This document shows, piece after piece, positions 40,810-49,195 of a stretch of DNA of 64,000 bases. Position 1 is the first letter of the stretch, and the number at the start of each line of letters is the position of its first letter. The stretch is from NCBI RefSeq assembly GCF_004793765.1, contig NZ_SRYM01000012.1, positions 1-64,000 of the forward strand, in the 5' to 3' direction. The DNA comes from Parabacteroides distasonis. Its GTDB lineage: Bacteria; Bacteroidota; Bacteroidia; Bacteroidales; Tannerellaceae. The translations under genes and the position numbers were made by a program. Under the pieces are notes generated by a model. It worked only from the letters and a program-made list of their open reading frames with translations, had not been told where the DNA came from and searched no databases.

Positions 40810-40816
40810 GCAAGCT

Positions 40817-40907
40817 ATGGTAAAGTTCTTTATTAACAGACCGATATTCGCCACCGTACTTGCATCGTGATATCGGAAAGAAGACGGATGATATGCCTAA
40901 ACAATAG
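40817..40907 (+). pseudogene. RND efflux permease (AcrB-like), remnant
   Basis: An ATG 7 nt after the adaptor stop gives MVKFFINRPIFATVLAS, the diagnostic N-terminus of RND permeases, then TGA at 40868. A second frame continues IGKKTDDMPKQ and stops at 40905-40907, plausibly the permease C-terminus. Almost the whole ~1,040-residue pump is missing. Order adaptor-permease fits an acrAB operon. Confidence 0.8.
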
Positions 40908-40936
40908 AAAGTATCCAATCCCCAAATGAAGCGAAA

Positions 40937-40970
40937 AAGAATAGCCGTGGATTTGCCATGGCTATTCTTT
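40937..40970. terminator. Terminator after FKBP gene
   Basis: AAAGAATAGCCGTGG, loop, CCATGGCTATTCTTT: a long stem with one G-T pair, followed by T-rich sequence on both sides. Serves the minus-strand FKBP gene and ends the RND remnant. Confidence 0.7.
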
Positions 40971-41014
40971 TTTACTCCTTTTGTATACATTATTATATAC
41001 CTTATAAATAGGAA

Positions 41015-41416
41015 TTAGGCGATTCCCAATAGCTCCACCTCAAATATTAATGTTGAGAAAGCGGGGATCGGACCCGAGGTACGATTACCATAGCCTAAAT
41101 TATAAGGGATATAAATCATCCATCTATCCCCTACCCGCATTTCTTGAAGGGCCAATTGCCAGCCTTCAATCACTTGGTTCAAACGAAAGGCTTCCGGGCA
41201 ATCCCGTTTCCATGAGTTATCAAACTCCCTTCCGTTAATCAACGTCCCTTTATAATGTACGGAAACGACGCTTTCCTGACTAGGAGAAACTTTGCCTGTA
41301 CCGGCTTGTAATACCTTATATAATATACCGCACGATAATGCCTGGGCTCCCTCTTCCGAAGCAATCTCATCCAAATACAATAGATTCTTCTCTTTGTACT
41401 CCTCTTTTCTACTCAT
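41015..41416 (-). CDS. FKBP-type peptidyl-prolyl cis-trans isomerase
   Basis: A 133-residue single-domain FKBP catalysing proline isomerisation. Motifs include VVSVHYKGTLINGREFD, QVIEGWQLALQEM, IPYNLGYGNR and the C-terminal STLIFEVELLGI. No signal peptide, so cytoplasmic. -7 box for the gene: CAAATGTA (41447-41454, minus-strand TACATTTG). Confidence 0.93.
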   Translation of the reverse strand: MSRKEEYKEKNLLYLDEIASEEGAQALSCGILYKVLQAGTGKVSPSQESVVSVHYKGTLINGREFDNSWKRDCPEAFRLNQVIEGWQLALQEMRVGDRWMIYIPYNLGYGNRTSGPIPAFSTLIFEVELLGIA

Positions 41417-41446
41417 ATATATTACATTATCTTAAATTTAGCTGCG

Positions 41447-41454
41447 CAAATGTA
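41447..41454 (-). promoter_or_regulatory. Promoter (-7 box) for FKBP gene
   Basis: CAAATGTA is minus-strand TACATTTG, a perfect TAnnTTTG match 31 nt before the start. Confidence 0.55.
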
Positions 41455-41620
41455 GCAAATAGAAATAGAAATACAATGGTATGGTAACACAATAGACATG
41501 CCAAAGGTTCAAACACTATCATTATATGAATTTGATTCCCACTTTTTTATCATAGGTCAAGAAAACATAGGAATTCGCAAAAAACATGCTATAAAACATA
41601 CTGTGTATAAAATAACGCCG

Positions 41621-41628
41621 TATATTTG
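41621..41628 (+). promoter_or_regulatory. Promoter (-7 box) for a small transcript
   Basis: TATATTTG, a perfect TAnnTTTG match, 29 nt before a 26-codon ORF in a region without large genes. Together with the terminator at 42064-42100 it defines a ~450-nt transcription unit. Confidence 0.55.
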
Positions 41629-41656
41629 TGCCGTAAAACATAATTGTAAAGCAAAT

Positions 41657-41737
41657 ATGGTAAAAAGATTGTTTAAACGTTACATCGATTTGCTGGGGTT
41701 TCAACCTTGGACAATTTGGGTTTACCGCATGTGGTAA
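41657..41737 (+). CDS. Short ORF, 26 residues, Trp-rich
   Basis: ATG 41657 with the -7 box 29 nt upstream encodes MVKRLFKRYIDLLGFQPW and ends in VYRMW. It is basic at the N-terminus and has three Trp. An upstream in-frame ATG at 41498 lies before the promoter and is not used. Could be a small peptide or a leader peptide; no downstream biosynthetic gene supports attenuation. Not recognised. Confidence 0.4.
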   Translation: MVKRLFKRYIDLLGFQPWTIWVYRMW

Positions 41738-41913
41738 ACCTCACGATGAAAAAGAGAATGATTTAGGTTAAGGTTATCTGAAGTTTGGGATTAGGTTAGT
41801 AATAGGTTAAAGGTTTAGGTTTTCAATTCATTCGTTACTCGGACTTCAAAAGTTATGTGAGATTTAAAATGTGCCGAAGGGTACAAATTTATTAATTAAA
41901 AAGAAAATGAGCT

Positions 41914-42009
41914 ATGAAAAGCTTTATTAGACATTTCTTGGATAGTTGCTTGAGATCACTCGCTGCTATCGGTCAGTCAGAATTAACAAAATGGGGGTAC
42001 AATAAATAA
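41914..42009 (+). CDS. Short ORF, 31 residues
   Basis: ATG 41914 after AAAGAAAATGAGCT encodes MKSFIRHFLDSCLRSLAAI and ends WGYNK. It is predicted as an amphipathic helix with two basic ends, and it sits between the Trp-rich ORF and the terminator on the same presumed transcript. Not recognised; confidence is limited by its length. Confidence 0.4.
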   Translation: MKSFIRHFLDSCLRSLAAIGQSELTKWGYNK

Positions 42010-42063
42010 GTAACACCCCATTTTACTGGGAAGGTGAACATTTGATTTTTTTCAAATTATACT

Positions 42064-42101
42064 GCGGTTGCTTGGTATCTTTGCCAGACAACCGCTTTTT
42101 T
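42064..42101 (+). terminator. Terminator of the small transcript
   Basis: GCGGTTG (42064-42070) pairs with CAACCGC (42089-42095), followed by a T-run, with an inner TGG/CCA pair. The loop contains TATCTTTG, which resembles a -7 box, so the site might also act as a promoter. Confidence 0.6.
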
Positions 42102-42150
42102 GTATCCATACCTTCCAAGAATTTTCATTATACGAAAAACAAAAGTCTCC

Positions 42151-42525
42151 TCATCCTTTTTTAGTAGGATAAGAGAGGATATGCCATGAGACCCCGATAC
42201 TGATAAGCCCTAACAAAACTTTCACCCACCAATAGCCAACTAGCAAAAGGGAAGTGATGACCGTAGATAGCCACATGATAGCGATCGTGATAATCTTAGA
42301 GCGCAAAGGAATAGCCTTATCTTCCATAAAGCCCTTAATATGCGACCCGAAATAACGATTACTCATCACCCGATTATAAAGCTTCTCCGAGCTACGGACA
42401 TAAAACCAACAAGTCAGTAACCAAAAAGGAGTGGTCGGGAGCAAAGGGACAAAGATGCCGATCGCTCCCAATATGAGAAAAAACGTTCCTAACGTAATGT
42501 ATATGATACGTCTCGTCCCGTTCAT
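42151..42525 (-). CDS. DUF454 (YbaN-type) inner-membrane protein
   Basis: A 124-residue protein with three to four hydrophobic segments and the YbaN hallmark FVPLLPTTPFWLLTCWFYVRSSEKLYN, seen as LLPTTPFWLL and RSSEKLY. Function unknown. Its start overlaps the fmt stop by 1 nt (TGATG), so it is the last gene of the tsaC-fmt series. Confidence 0.9.
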   Translation of the reverse strand: MNGTRRIIYITLGTFFLILGAIGIFVPLLPTTPFWLLTCWFYVRSSEKLYNRVMSNRYFGSHIKGFMEDKAIPLRSKIITIAIMWLSTVITSLLLVGYWWVKVLLGLISIGVSWHILSYPTKKG

Positions 42526-43499
42526 CAGCCAACCGTATATTCTGCGATTTGCTTGAAACCATTCAGGAAGTCCGTTATATTCATCCGTTTCTTTCCGGCA
42601 AGTTGTAAGGAACGCAGGCGAAGGAAACCGTCCTTCACGGCCACGTCGATATACGATTTATGATCTGTATGGATAGAGCCGATCGGGGAGTTATGCTCCA
42701 CCTGACGTTTCTCTGCCTGATAAATCTTTAAAGCCAAACGCTTACCATCCATCGAGACCAATTCTGTCCAAGCGGCAGGATAAGGAGAAAGCCCACGGAT
42801 AAAATCATAGATCTTCTTCAACGGCTGGTTCCAGTCGATATGGCAGGTATCCTTGAATATCTTCGGGGCCGGACGCAACTCGGAAGCATCCTTATAGAAT
42901 TCCTCTTGAGGGATAGCGTCTGTTTTTCCATCCAACAGTAAGTCCACGGTCTTGGTAACCAACCCCGCTCCCATCGCCATCAAGGCATCGTGAACGGTTC
43001 CTACATCGTCGGTATCGGCGATCGGCAGATGTTTCTGACAGATGATCTTACCCGTATCGATCTCATGCGTAAGGAAGAAGGTAGTCACGCCGGTTTCCGT
43101 ATCACCATTAATAACCGCCCAATTGATCGGAGCGGCACCCCGGTATTGCGGAAGCAAGGAGGCATGCAGGTTAAACGTTCCCAGACGGGGCATATTCCAA
43201 ACCACCTCCGGCAGCATACGAAACGCCACCACGATCTGCAAATCCGCCCGCAAGGCACGCAGTTCCTCTAAAAACGACTCGTCCTTCAACTTCTCGGGCT
43301 GCAAAACCGGAAGACCTACCGATACGGCATATTGCTTCACGGCACTCGGCTGTAGCACACTACCGTGACGGCCCATCGGCTTATCAGGCATCGTAATGAC
43401 ACCTACCACATTATACCCACCTTCCACTAAGGCACGCAGGCTCTCCACGGCGAAATCGGGAGTACCCATATATACGATTCGTAAATCCTCTTTCTTCAT
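42525..43499 (-). CDS. fmt: Methionyl-tRNA formyltransferase
   Basis: A 324-residue formyltransferase acting on initiator Met-tRNA with 10-formyl-THF. Motifs: VYMGTPDFAVESL, SLLPQYRGAAPINWAV (catalytic Asn/His region), and the C-terminal OB-like tRNA-binding part. The frame opens with TTG at 43508; ATG 43499 (MKKEDLRIVY) is preferred. It follows the ClC gene by 30 nt. Confidence 0.95.
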   Translation of the reverse strand: MKKEDLRIVYMGTPDFAVESLRALVEGGYNVVGVITMPDKPMGRHGSVLQPSAVKQYAVSVGLPVLQPEKLKDESFLEELRALRADLQIVVAFRMLPEVVWNMPRLGTFNLHASLLPQYRGAAPINWAVINGDTETGVTTFFLTHEIDTGKIICQKHLPIADTDDVGTVHDALMAMGAGLVTKTVDLLLDGKTDAIPQEEFYKDASELRPAPKIFKDTCHIDWNQPLKKIYDFIRGLSPYPAAWTELVSMDGKRLALKIYQAEKRQVEHNSPIGSIHTDHKSYIDVAVKDGFLRLRSLQLAGKKRMNITDFLNGFKQIAEYTVG

Positions 43500-43529
43500 A
43501 TATAACAAATTGGATTTGTTTGTAACAAG

Positions 43530-45314
43530 TTAGTCCCCGGAAAAGTTATCGACCAAGACTTCCCGATAGGAATTAAATATCTTCGATTTCGACATAAAGC
43601 CGATATAATGACCATTCTCATCGACCACCGGAAGATTCCACGCTTTGGTATCGTCAAACGTCTGCATGATCTGGTCCATCGGCGTGTTGATTACGATCTT
43701 GGCCGGGGCGGAAACCATGAACTTCGATACATGGAAACGGTTATACAACTCCGGGCGGAACATGATATTCCGGATATTATCCAGCAAAACGATACCCAAT
43801 AAGATACCTCGATCATCCACGACCGGGAACATATTTCGTCCGCATTTTGAAATCACTTTAACCATATCCCCCAACGTCATCTCAGGAAAGACCGTTTGGA
43901 AGTCCTTCTCGATCACACTATCCGCTCGTAACAAGGTAAGCACCGCCCTATCTTTATGGTGCGTCAGCAACTCGCCTTTCTGTGCTAAGCGCATGGAGTA
44001 GATGCTATGAGGCTCAAACATAAGGATCGTGATATAGGAACTGATCGAGACGATCATCAAGGGGAGGAACAAATCATACCCACCCGTCAGCTCGGCAATC
44101 AAGAAAACACCAGTCAAAGGAGCGTGCATCACCCCGGACATAATACCTGCCATACCCAACAAAGCGAAATTCTTCTCTGAGATATACATCGTGAACGGGA
44201 AATAATTAGACGTATGCGCAAAGATAAAACCGGCGATACAGCCCAGATACAAACTAGGAGCGAAAATACCACCGCACCCCCCTCCGGCATTCGTGGCACT
44301 GGAAGCGAATACCTTCGTAAGCAAGATCAAGGTCAAGAAGATCAAGACCCCGAAATACGTATCGTTCAGATCGTAAAACAAACTCTTGTCCATGATATGC
44401 GAGAACTGCCCGTTCAGCAACGAGCCAATCGTATCATAGCCCTCCCCATATAGCGGGGGAAACAAGAATATCAAGATACTCAGCATCACGCCACCCAACA
44501 TGAACTTCTTCCAATACGTACCCAACTTCCGGTACACTCCTTCCACCTTGTTCATCACACGGGTAAAATAAAGGGATACCAGTCCGCAAAAAACACCCAG
44601 CAAGAGCACGTAAGGAATACGCTCGATCTCGAACGCTTCGGTCTGAGAGAACTTAAACATAGCCTCGATCCCGGTAAAGATATAAGACATCGTAGCCGCC
44701 GTCACCGACGAGATCAGCAAAGGAAGCACGGAAGTCATCGTAAGATCCAGCATCAATACCTCGATCACGAACACCAATCCAGCGATAGGCGCCTTGAAAA
44801 TACCGGCAATCGCTCCGGCGGCACCACATCCCACGAGCAACATCAACGTCTTCTGCTCCATCCTGAACACCCGTCCCAGATTAGAACCGATAGCCGCCCC
44901 TGTCAATACGATAGGAGCCTCCGCCCCGACTGATCCACCAAAGCCGATCGTCACGGAACTGGCTACGATAGACGTCCATGTATTATGCGGCTTGATACGG
45001 CTCTTTCGTTGAGAGATAGCATACAATATCTTCGTCACACCGTGGCTGATATCATCCCGCACAATGTATTTCACGAATAATCCGGCCAACAAGATACCGA
45101 TCACCGGATAAAGCAAATAGAGGTAATTCACGCCATCAGCATTGAAATTGCCCGTCAATAAATGCTGTATGAAATGGATCAATTGTTTCAGTATTATGGC
45201 GGCGGCGGCTGTACAAAGTCCCACGATAAAACTGATAATAAGAATGAAATGCTTCTCCTTGATACGCTTTTCCCTCCACAACAAGAATTTATAGAATAAA
45301 CCTTCGTTTGCCAT
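43530..45314 (-). CDS. ClC-family chloride channel/antiporter with CBS pair
   Basis: A 594-residue ClC protein. About 11-12 membrane helices (residues 20-440) carry the family motifs GSVGAEAPIVL and GGCGGIFAPSL, with GVMHAPLTGVF. The C-terminal ~130 residues are two CBS domains (MKVISKCGRNMFPVV, NTPMDQIMQ region) that probably bind adenine nucleotide. The gating Glu is retained in GAEAP, so it may be a H+/Cl- exchanger. Confidence 0.93.
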   Translation of the reverse strand: MANEGLFYKFLLWREKRIKEKHFILIISFIVGLCTAAAAIILKQLIHFIQHLLTGNFNADGVNYLYLLYPVIGILLAGLFVKYIVRDDISHGVTKILYAISQRKSRIKPHNTWTSIVASSVTIGFGGSVGAEAPIVLTGAAIGSNLGRVFRMEQKTLMLLVGCGAAGAIAGIFKAPIAGLVFVIEVLMLDLTMTSVLPLLISSVTAATMSYIFTGIEAMFKFSQTEAFEIERIPYVLLLGVFCGLVSLYFTRVMNKVEGVYRKLGTYWKKFMLGGVMLSILIFLFPPLYGEGYDTIGSLLNGQFSHIMDKSLFYDLNDTYFGVLIFLTLILLTKVFASSATNAGGGCGGIFAPSLYLGCIAGFIFAHTSNYFPFTMYISEKNFALLGMAGIMSGVMHAPLTGVFLIAELTGGYDLFLPLMIVSISSYITILMFEPHSIYSMRLAQKGELLTHHKDRAVLTLLRADSVIEKDFQTVFPEMTLGDMVKVISKCGRNMFPVVDDRGILLGIVLLDNIRNIMFRPELYNRFHVSKFMVSAPAKIVINTPMDQIMQTFDDTKAWNLPVVDENGHYIGFMSKSKIFNSYREVLVDNFSGD

Positions 45315-45315
45315 T

Positions 45316-46674
45316 TTAAATACCTTTACCTGTAAAAACTGTTTTAACTGTATAAATGAGAATCGTTATGTCCAGAATCAAGGACATATTCTCATAGTAT
45401 AATATATCATATTCCAAGCGCTCGATCATCTCATCCACGCTACCGGCATATCCATATTTCACCATTCCCAAAGAGGTGATTCCCGGACGGACGTTATGCA
45501 GTAAATAATAGAAGGGAGCTTTCCTCACGATCCGCTCGATGAAATATTTACGTTCCGGACGGGGACCGACTAGCGACATATCCCCTTTCAGCACGTTCCA
45601 GAACTGCGGTAACTCGTCCAAGCGATATTTCCGCATCACCCGTCCGAAGGGAGTGATACGACAATCGTCCTCGGAAGAGAGCAACGGACCTTCCTCCTCG
45701 GCGTTCGTATACATCGTGCGGAACTTATAGATCATGAAAGGTTCGCCCATGTATCCGATCCGTTCCTGACTGAAAAACACAGGACCAGGGGAATCCCTCT
45801 TCACCCGCCAAGCGATATACAGGAACAAAGGAGATAAGAGCACCAAGAAAAACAGAGACAACATCTTATCCATAAAGAGCTTTACATTCTGCTCGATGGG
45901 CAAGAAGTTATTATCCGTCACGTCCACCAGTGGAACGCCTTTTATCGCCTTGATCTTCACTTGCGATAATGAACTGGACTTATCCGCTAATATCTTGATC
46001 GGCCGTTTATAGCAATATAACGAATACAGGATATCCATCAAACGACTATTATCCACCGTCTCCAAGGCGACAACCAGCTCATCTACCTTTTTCTCCTCTA
46101 CGATCGCTGGCAAGGATTCCAAGTTGGATTCAGAGACAAAGCCGACGATATTATAACCCAACCCATACAGGTCGTCGGCAATACAGGCCGCCTTCTTCCC
46201 CGCCCCGATCATCAATACGTTCAACGCCCATTCCCTACATTTTATCTTCCGCAACCCGGCCTGCGTAATCAATAACCGGAGAACATACGTCAAGGCAAAC
46301 TGCAATCCCCATAAGGAGAAAAACATATCATAATACACATGATAGGAACGGGGCAAGTCGTTCAGCACTAAGGCAAAAAACAAGATCACGACACCAATCG
46401 ACACGCTCCCAAGAGTAGAGAATAACTCGGTAAGCCTCGACTTACCGAAGGGCTTATTATAATAACCGGAAAACCAATATAATACGAACCAGAAAAGCGG
46501 GATCAACAACTGCCCCTTCAACGAGGGGATATGCAGCAAAAAAGCCCCGACGGTATCAAACCCTTCATACACCGCCACCTCCTCATAGCGTATTAGGTTA
46601 AATAATAACCAGACTGCCGACGACGCAATAAAATCCGAGACAATATATTTTCCGGCTTGTACGCTTTTCTTCAT
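45316..46674 (-). CDS. Polyprenyl-glycosylphosphotransferase (sugar transferase)
   Basis: A 452-residue WcaJ/WbaP-type enzyme that starts polysaccharide or glycan synthesis by transferring a sugar-1-phosphate to undecaprenyl phosphate. The N-terminal part has about four membrane segments and a CoA-binding-like nucleotide fold (VLMIGAGKKAA), and the C-terminal catalytic domain has KFRTMYTNAEEEGP, RLDELPQFWNVLKGDMSLVGPRPE (as ELPQFWNVLKG and SLVGPRPE). Lies 2 nt after tsaC and 1 nt before the ClC gene. It is not next to glycosyltransferase genes, so it may serve several pathways. Confidence 0.93.
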   Translation of the reverse strand: MKKSVQAGKYIVSDFIASSAVWLLFNLIRYEEVAVYEGFDTVGAFLLHIPSLKGQLLIPLFWFVLYWFSGYYNKPFGKSRLTELFSTLGSVSIGVVILFFALVLNDLPRSYHVYYDMFFSLWGLQFALTYVLRLLITQAGLRKIKCREWALNVLMIGAGKKAACIADDLYGLGYNIVGFVSESNLESLPAIVEEKKVDELVVALETVDNSRLMDILYSLYCYKRPIKILADKSSSLSQVKIKAIKGVPLVDVTDNNFLPIEQNVKLFMDKMLSLFFLVLLSPLFLYIAWRVKRDSPGPVFFSQERIGYMGEPFMIYKFRTMYTNAEEEGPLLSSEDDCRITPFGRVMRKYRLDELPQFWNVLKGDMSLVGPRPERKYFIERIVRKAPFYYLLHNVRPGITSLGMVKYGYAGSVDEMIERLEYDILYYENMSLILDITILIYTVKTVFTGKGI

Positions 46675-46676
46675 CC

Positions 46677-47237
46677 TTATCTAATTACCTGCACAAGTCC
46701 ACCGGCTCCTAGCTTGATAATACCGGACGGAGCGACCTTGCTCATATCATCCTGACGATAACTCACAATATAATCCACACCCTCCTTGATCACCTCCGAT
46801 ACCTCGCTGAAATTAGCGGGTGCAGGCTCGCCACTAACATTGGCGGAAGTAGAGACCAAAGGTTTACGGAAGCGCTCGCACAATTTCTTGGAGAACTCCT
46901 CGTTCGTGATGCGGATACCTACGCTACCATCGGCACCCAATAGATTTGTCGCCAAATTCTTGGCACTTGAGTAAATGATGGTCAACGGCTTATCAGACAC
47001 GCTAATCAAGTCCCAAGCAATATCGGGAACATCCGACACGTACCTATCCAATTTAGCCTCGTTGTCCATTAAGACCAGCATAGCCTTATTGTCTGCCCTT
47101 CGCTTTAGCTCGTACACTCTTTGTACGGCTTTTTCATTGGTAGCGTCGCAACCAATTCCCCAGATAGTGTCTGTAGGATAAAGTATTATGCCGCCTGCAG
47201 CCATTACTTCGCAAGCTTTTTTAATATCTTCCGTCAT
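46677..47237 (-). CDS. tsaC: L-threonylcarbamoyladenylate synthase
   Basis: A 186-residue YrdC/Sua5-domain enzyme producing threonylcarbamoyl-AMP from threonine, bicarbonate and ATP; TsaD at 13.2 kb uses the product. Motifs: ILYPTDTIWGIGCDA, KRRADNKAM and STSANVSGEPA. Sua5 C-terminal domain is absent, so this is the short TsaC form. First gene of the five-gene series. Confidence 0.94.
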   Translation of the reverse strand: MTEDIKKACEVMAAGGIILYPTDTIWGIGCDATNEKAVQRVYELKRRADNKAMLVLMDNEAKLDRYVSDVPDIAWDLISVSDKPLTIIYSSAKNLATNLLGADGSVGIRITNEEFSKKLCERFRKPLVSTSANVSGEPAPANFSEVSEVIKEGVDYIVSYRQDDMSKVAPSGIIKLGAGGLVQVIR

Positions 47238-47257
47238 TGTTTTTTATAATATTTAGG

Positions 47258-47265
47258 CAAATGTA
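47258..47265 (-). promoter_or_regulatory. Promoter (-7 box) for tsaC operon
   Basis: CAAATGTA gives TACATTTG on the minus strand, a perfect TAnnTTTG match, 21 nt before tsaC. The five genes from 47237 to 42151 run the same way with gaps of 2, 1, 30 and -1 nt, so one promoter probably serves them. Confidence 0.6.
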
Positions 47266-47461
47266 CGAATCATTCTCCTACTTCAAAAAAATAATAACAA
47301 AAAAACTATTTTCTTTAAGCCATACCGGATATACCATATTTAATTTCTAACTTTACGGGATGAAATATATTGCGGAAATCTCGCCTTTGTCATACGGTAG
47401 ATTAAGGATGACAAGGTATCCGTAGTATCAGGCAAGCAAAAAAGAAAAAAAACAATATATA

Positions 47462-49186
47462 ATGATTAACAAATGGAACTTTCAAACCCCATCAGAAGAA
47501 GAGTTACATAAGAGAGACCAACTGGTGGCAGAATTGGGATTCAGCCCGGAAATCTGTCTCTTACTCGTTCAACGAGGTATCACTTCGATCGAAGAGGCGA
47601 AGAAATTCTTTAAACCCAGCTTGAACGATTTACACGATCCATTCCTTTTGCCGGATATGGATAAGGCGGTGAGACGCTTGAACAAAGCTTTGGGGAATAA
47701 AGAAAAGATTTTGATCTACGGCGATTACGATGTGGATGGAACGACGGCGGTATCGCTCGTCTTCAAGTATTTAAGACCTTACTCGTCTACCTTGGATTTC
47801 TATATCCCGGACCGGTACGACGAGGGGTACGGTATCTCTTACAAGGGCATCGATTATGCCGCCGAGAACGGCGTATCGTTGGTTATCTCGCTGGATTGCG
47901 GTATCAAGGCGATCGAGAAGATCGAATACGCCAAGGAGAAAGGTATCGACTTTATTATCTGCGACCACCATATGCCGGACGCCACTTTGCCGGACGCTGT
48001 CGCCGTGTTGGATGCCAAACGCTCGGATTCTATCTATCCGTATGAGCATTTATCGGGTTGCGGAGTGGGATTCAAGTTCATGCAGGCATTCGCCAAGAGT
48101 AATAATTTCCCGTTCTCGGATCTGGAGAAGTTGCTGGAGCTGACGGCGGTCAGTATCGCCTCGGATATCGTTCCGATTACGGGAGAGAACCGCATCCTCG
48201 CCTATTACGGGCTGAAGCAATTGAACAGCAACCCCAGCCTCGGATTGAAAGGGATTATCGATATCTGCGGATTGACCGGAAAAGAGATTACGATCAGTGA
48301 TATCGTCTTCAAGATCGGTCCCCGTATCAATGCCTCCGGCCGTATGATGAACGGGAAGGAGGCGGTGGAACTGCTACTGTCTAAGGATAGCACCAGCGCC
48401 CGGGAGAAGAGCGAGAGCATCAACCAATACAATGAGGAACGTCGGGAATTGGACAAGAAAATCACCGACGAGGCAAACGCTGTCATCGACGAAGTGGAGA
48501 ACATGGATGACCGGAAGGCGATCGTAGTGTATAACCCGGGATGGCACAAAGGCGTGATCGGTATTGTAGCGTCCCGATTGACCGAGAAGTATTACCGTCC
48601 GGCGGTCGTTCTTACCAAATCGTCCGAGTTGATCACCGGATCGGCACGTTCCGTAACGGGTTTCGATATTTACAAGGCGATAGAGAGTTGCCGGGATTTA
48701 TTGGAGAATTTCGGAGGGCATACCTACGCCGCCGGACTTTCCCTTCGGGAAGAAAACCTAGAGGCATTCACCGAGCGTTTCTTGAAAATCGCCTCCGAGG
48801 AGATCATACCGGAACAGATGATCCCACAGATCGATATCGACGCTATCTTGGATTTGAAAGAGATCAACCAGAAGTTCGTGAACGATTTGAAGAAGATGAG
48901 TCCCTTCGGACCGGATAACCAGAAACCCGTATTCTGCTCGCTTGGCGTAAAGGACTACGGCACCAGCAAGCTCGTGGGTAAGGAACTGGAGCATCTCAAG
49001 CTGGAATTGATTGACGGAAACTCAAGTACCCCTATGCACGCCATCGCTTTCGGCATGCACAGGCACAATGACCATATCAAGAGTATGAAGCCTTTCAACA
49101 TCTGCTACACGGTGGAGGAGAATACCTACAACGGAAACACATCTATCCAGCTGATGATCAAAGACATCAAACCCGACGACACATGA
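47462..49186 (+). CDS. recJ: Single-stranded-DNA-specific exonuclease RecJ
   Basis: A 574-residue 5'-3' exonuclease of the DHH superfamily. Motifs: YGDYDVDGTTA, DCGIKA, CDHHMPD, HLSGCGVGFK, and the DHHA1 SARSVTGFDI followed by GGHTYAAGLS. It acts in recombination and mismatch repair. The stop TGA at 49184 overlaps the strong ribosome binding site GAGGAGG of recQ. The upstream 47238-47461 gap has no gene. Confidence 0.95.
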   Translation: MINKWNFQTPSEEELHKRDQLVAELGFSPEICLLLVQRGITSIEEAKKFFKPSLNDLHDPFLLPDMDKAVRRLNKALGNKEKILIYGDYDVDGTTAVSLVFKYLRPYSSTLDFYIPDRYDEGYGISYKGIDYAAENGVSLVISLDCGIKAIEKIEYAKEKGIDFIICDHHMPDATLPDAVAVLDAKRSDSIYPYEHLSGCGVGFKFMQAFAKSNNFPFSDLEKLLELTAVSIASDIVPITGENRILAYYGLKQLNSNPSLGLKGIIDICGLTGKEITISDIVFKIGPRINASGRMMNGKEAVELLLSKDSTSAREKSESINQYNEERRELDKKITDEANAVIDEVENMDDRKAIVVYNPGWHKGVIGIVASRLTEKYYRPAVVLTKSSELITGSARSVTGFDIYKAIESCRDLLENFGGHTYAAGLSLREENLEAFTERFLKIASEEIIPEQMIPQIDIDAILDLKEINQKFVNDLKKMSPFGPDNQKPVFCSLGVKDYGTSKLVGKELEHLKLELIDGNSSTPMHAIAFGMHRHNDHIKSMKPFNICYTVEENTYNGNTSIQLMIKDIKPDDT

Positions 49187-49195
49187 GGAGGACAG

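Noticed and set aside
40799-40990. 63-codon minus-strand frame after FKBP
   Set aside because: It crosses the terminator and the RND remnant, has no family match and no promoter.
41657-41737. Tryptophan attenuator leader peptide
   Set aside because: Three Trp codons are suggestive but no tryptophan genes follow and the terminator is over 300 nt away without an evident alternative hairpin.
47360-47425. 21-codon ORF ahead of recJ
   Set aside because: Very short (MKYIAEISPLSYGR start), no promoter box and no conserved pattern visible; likely chance.
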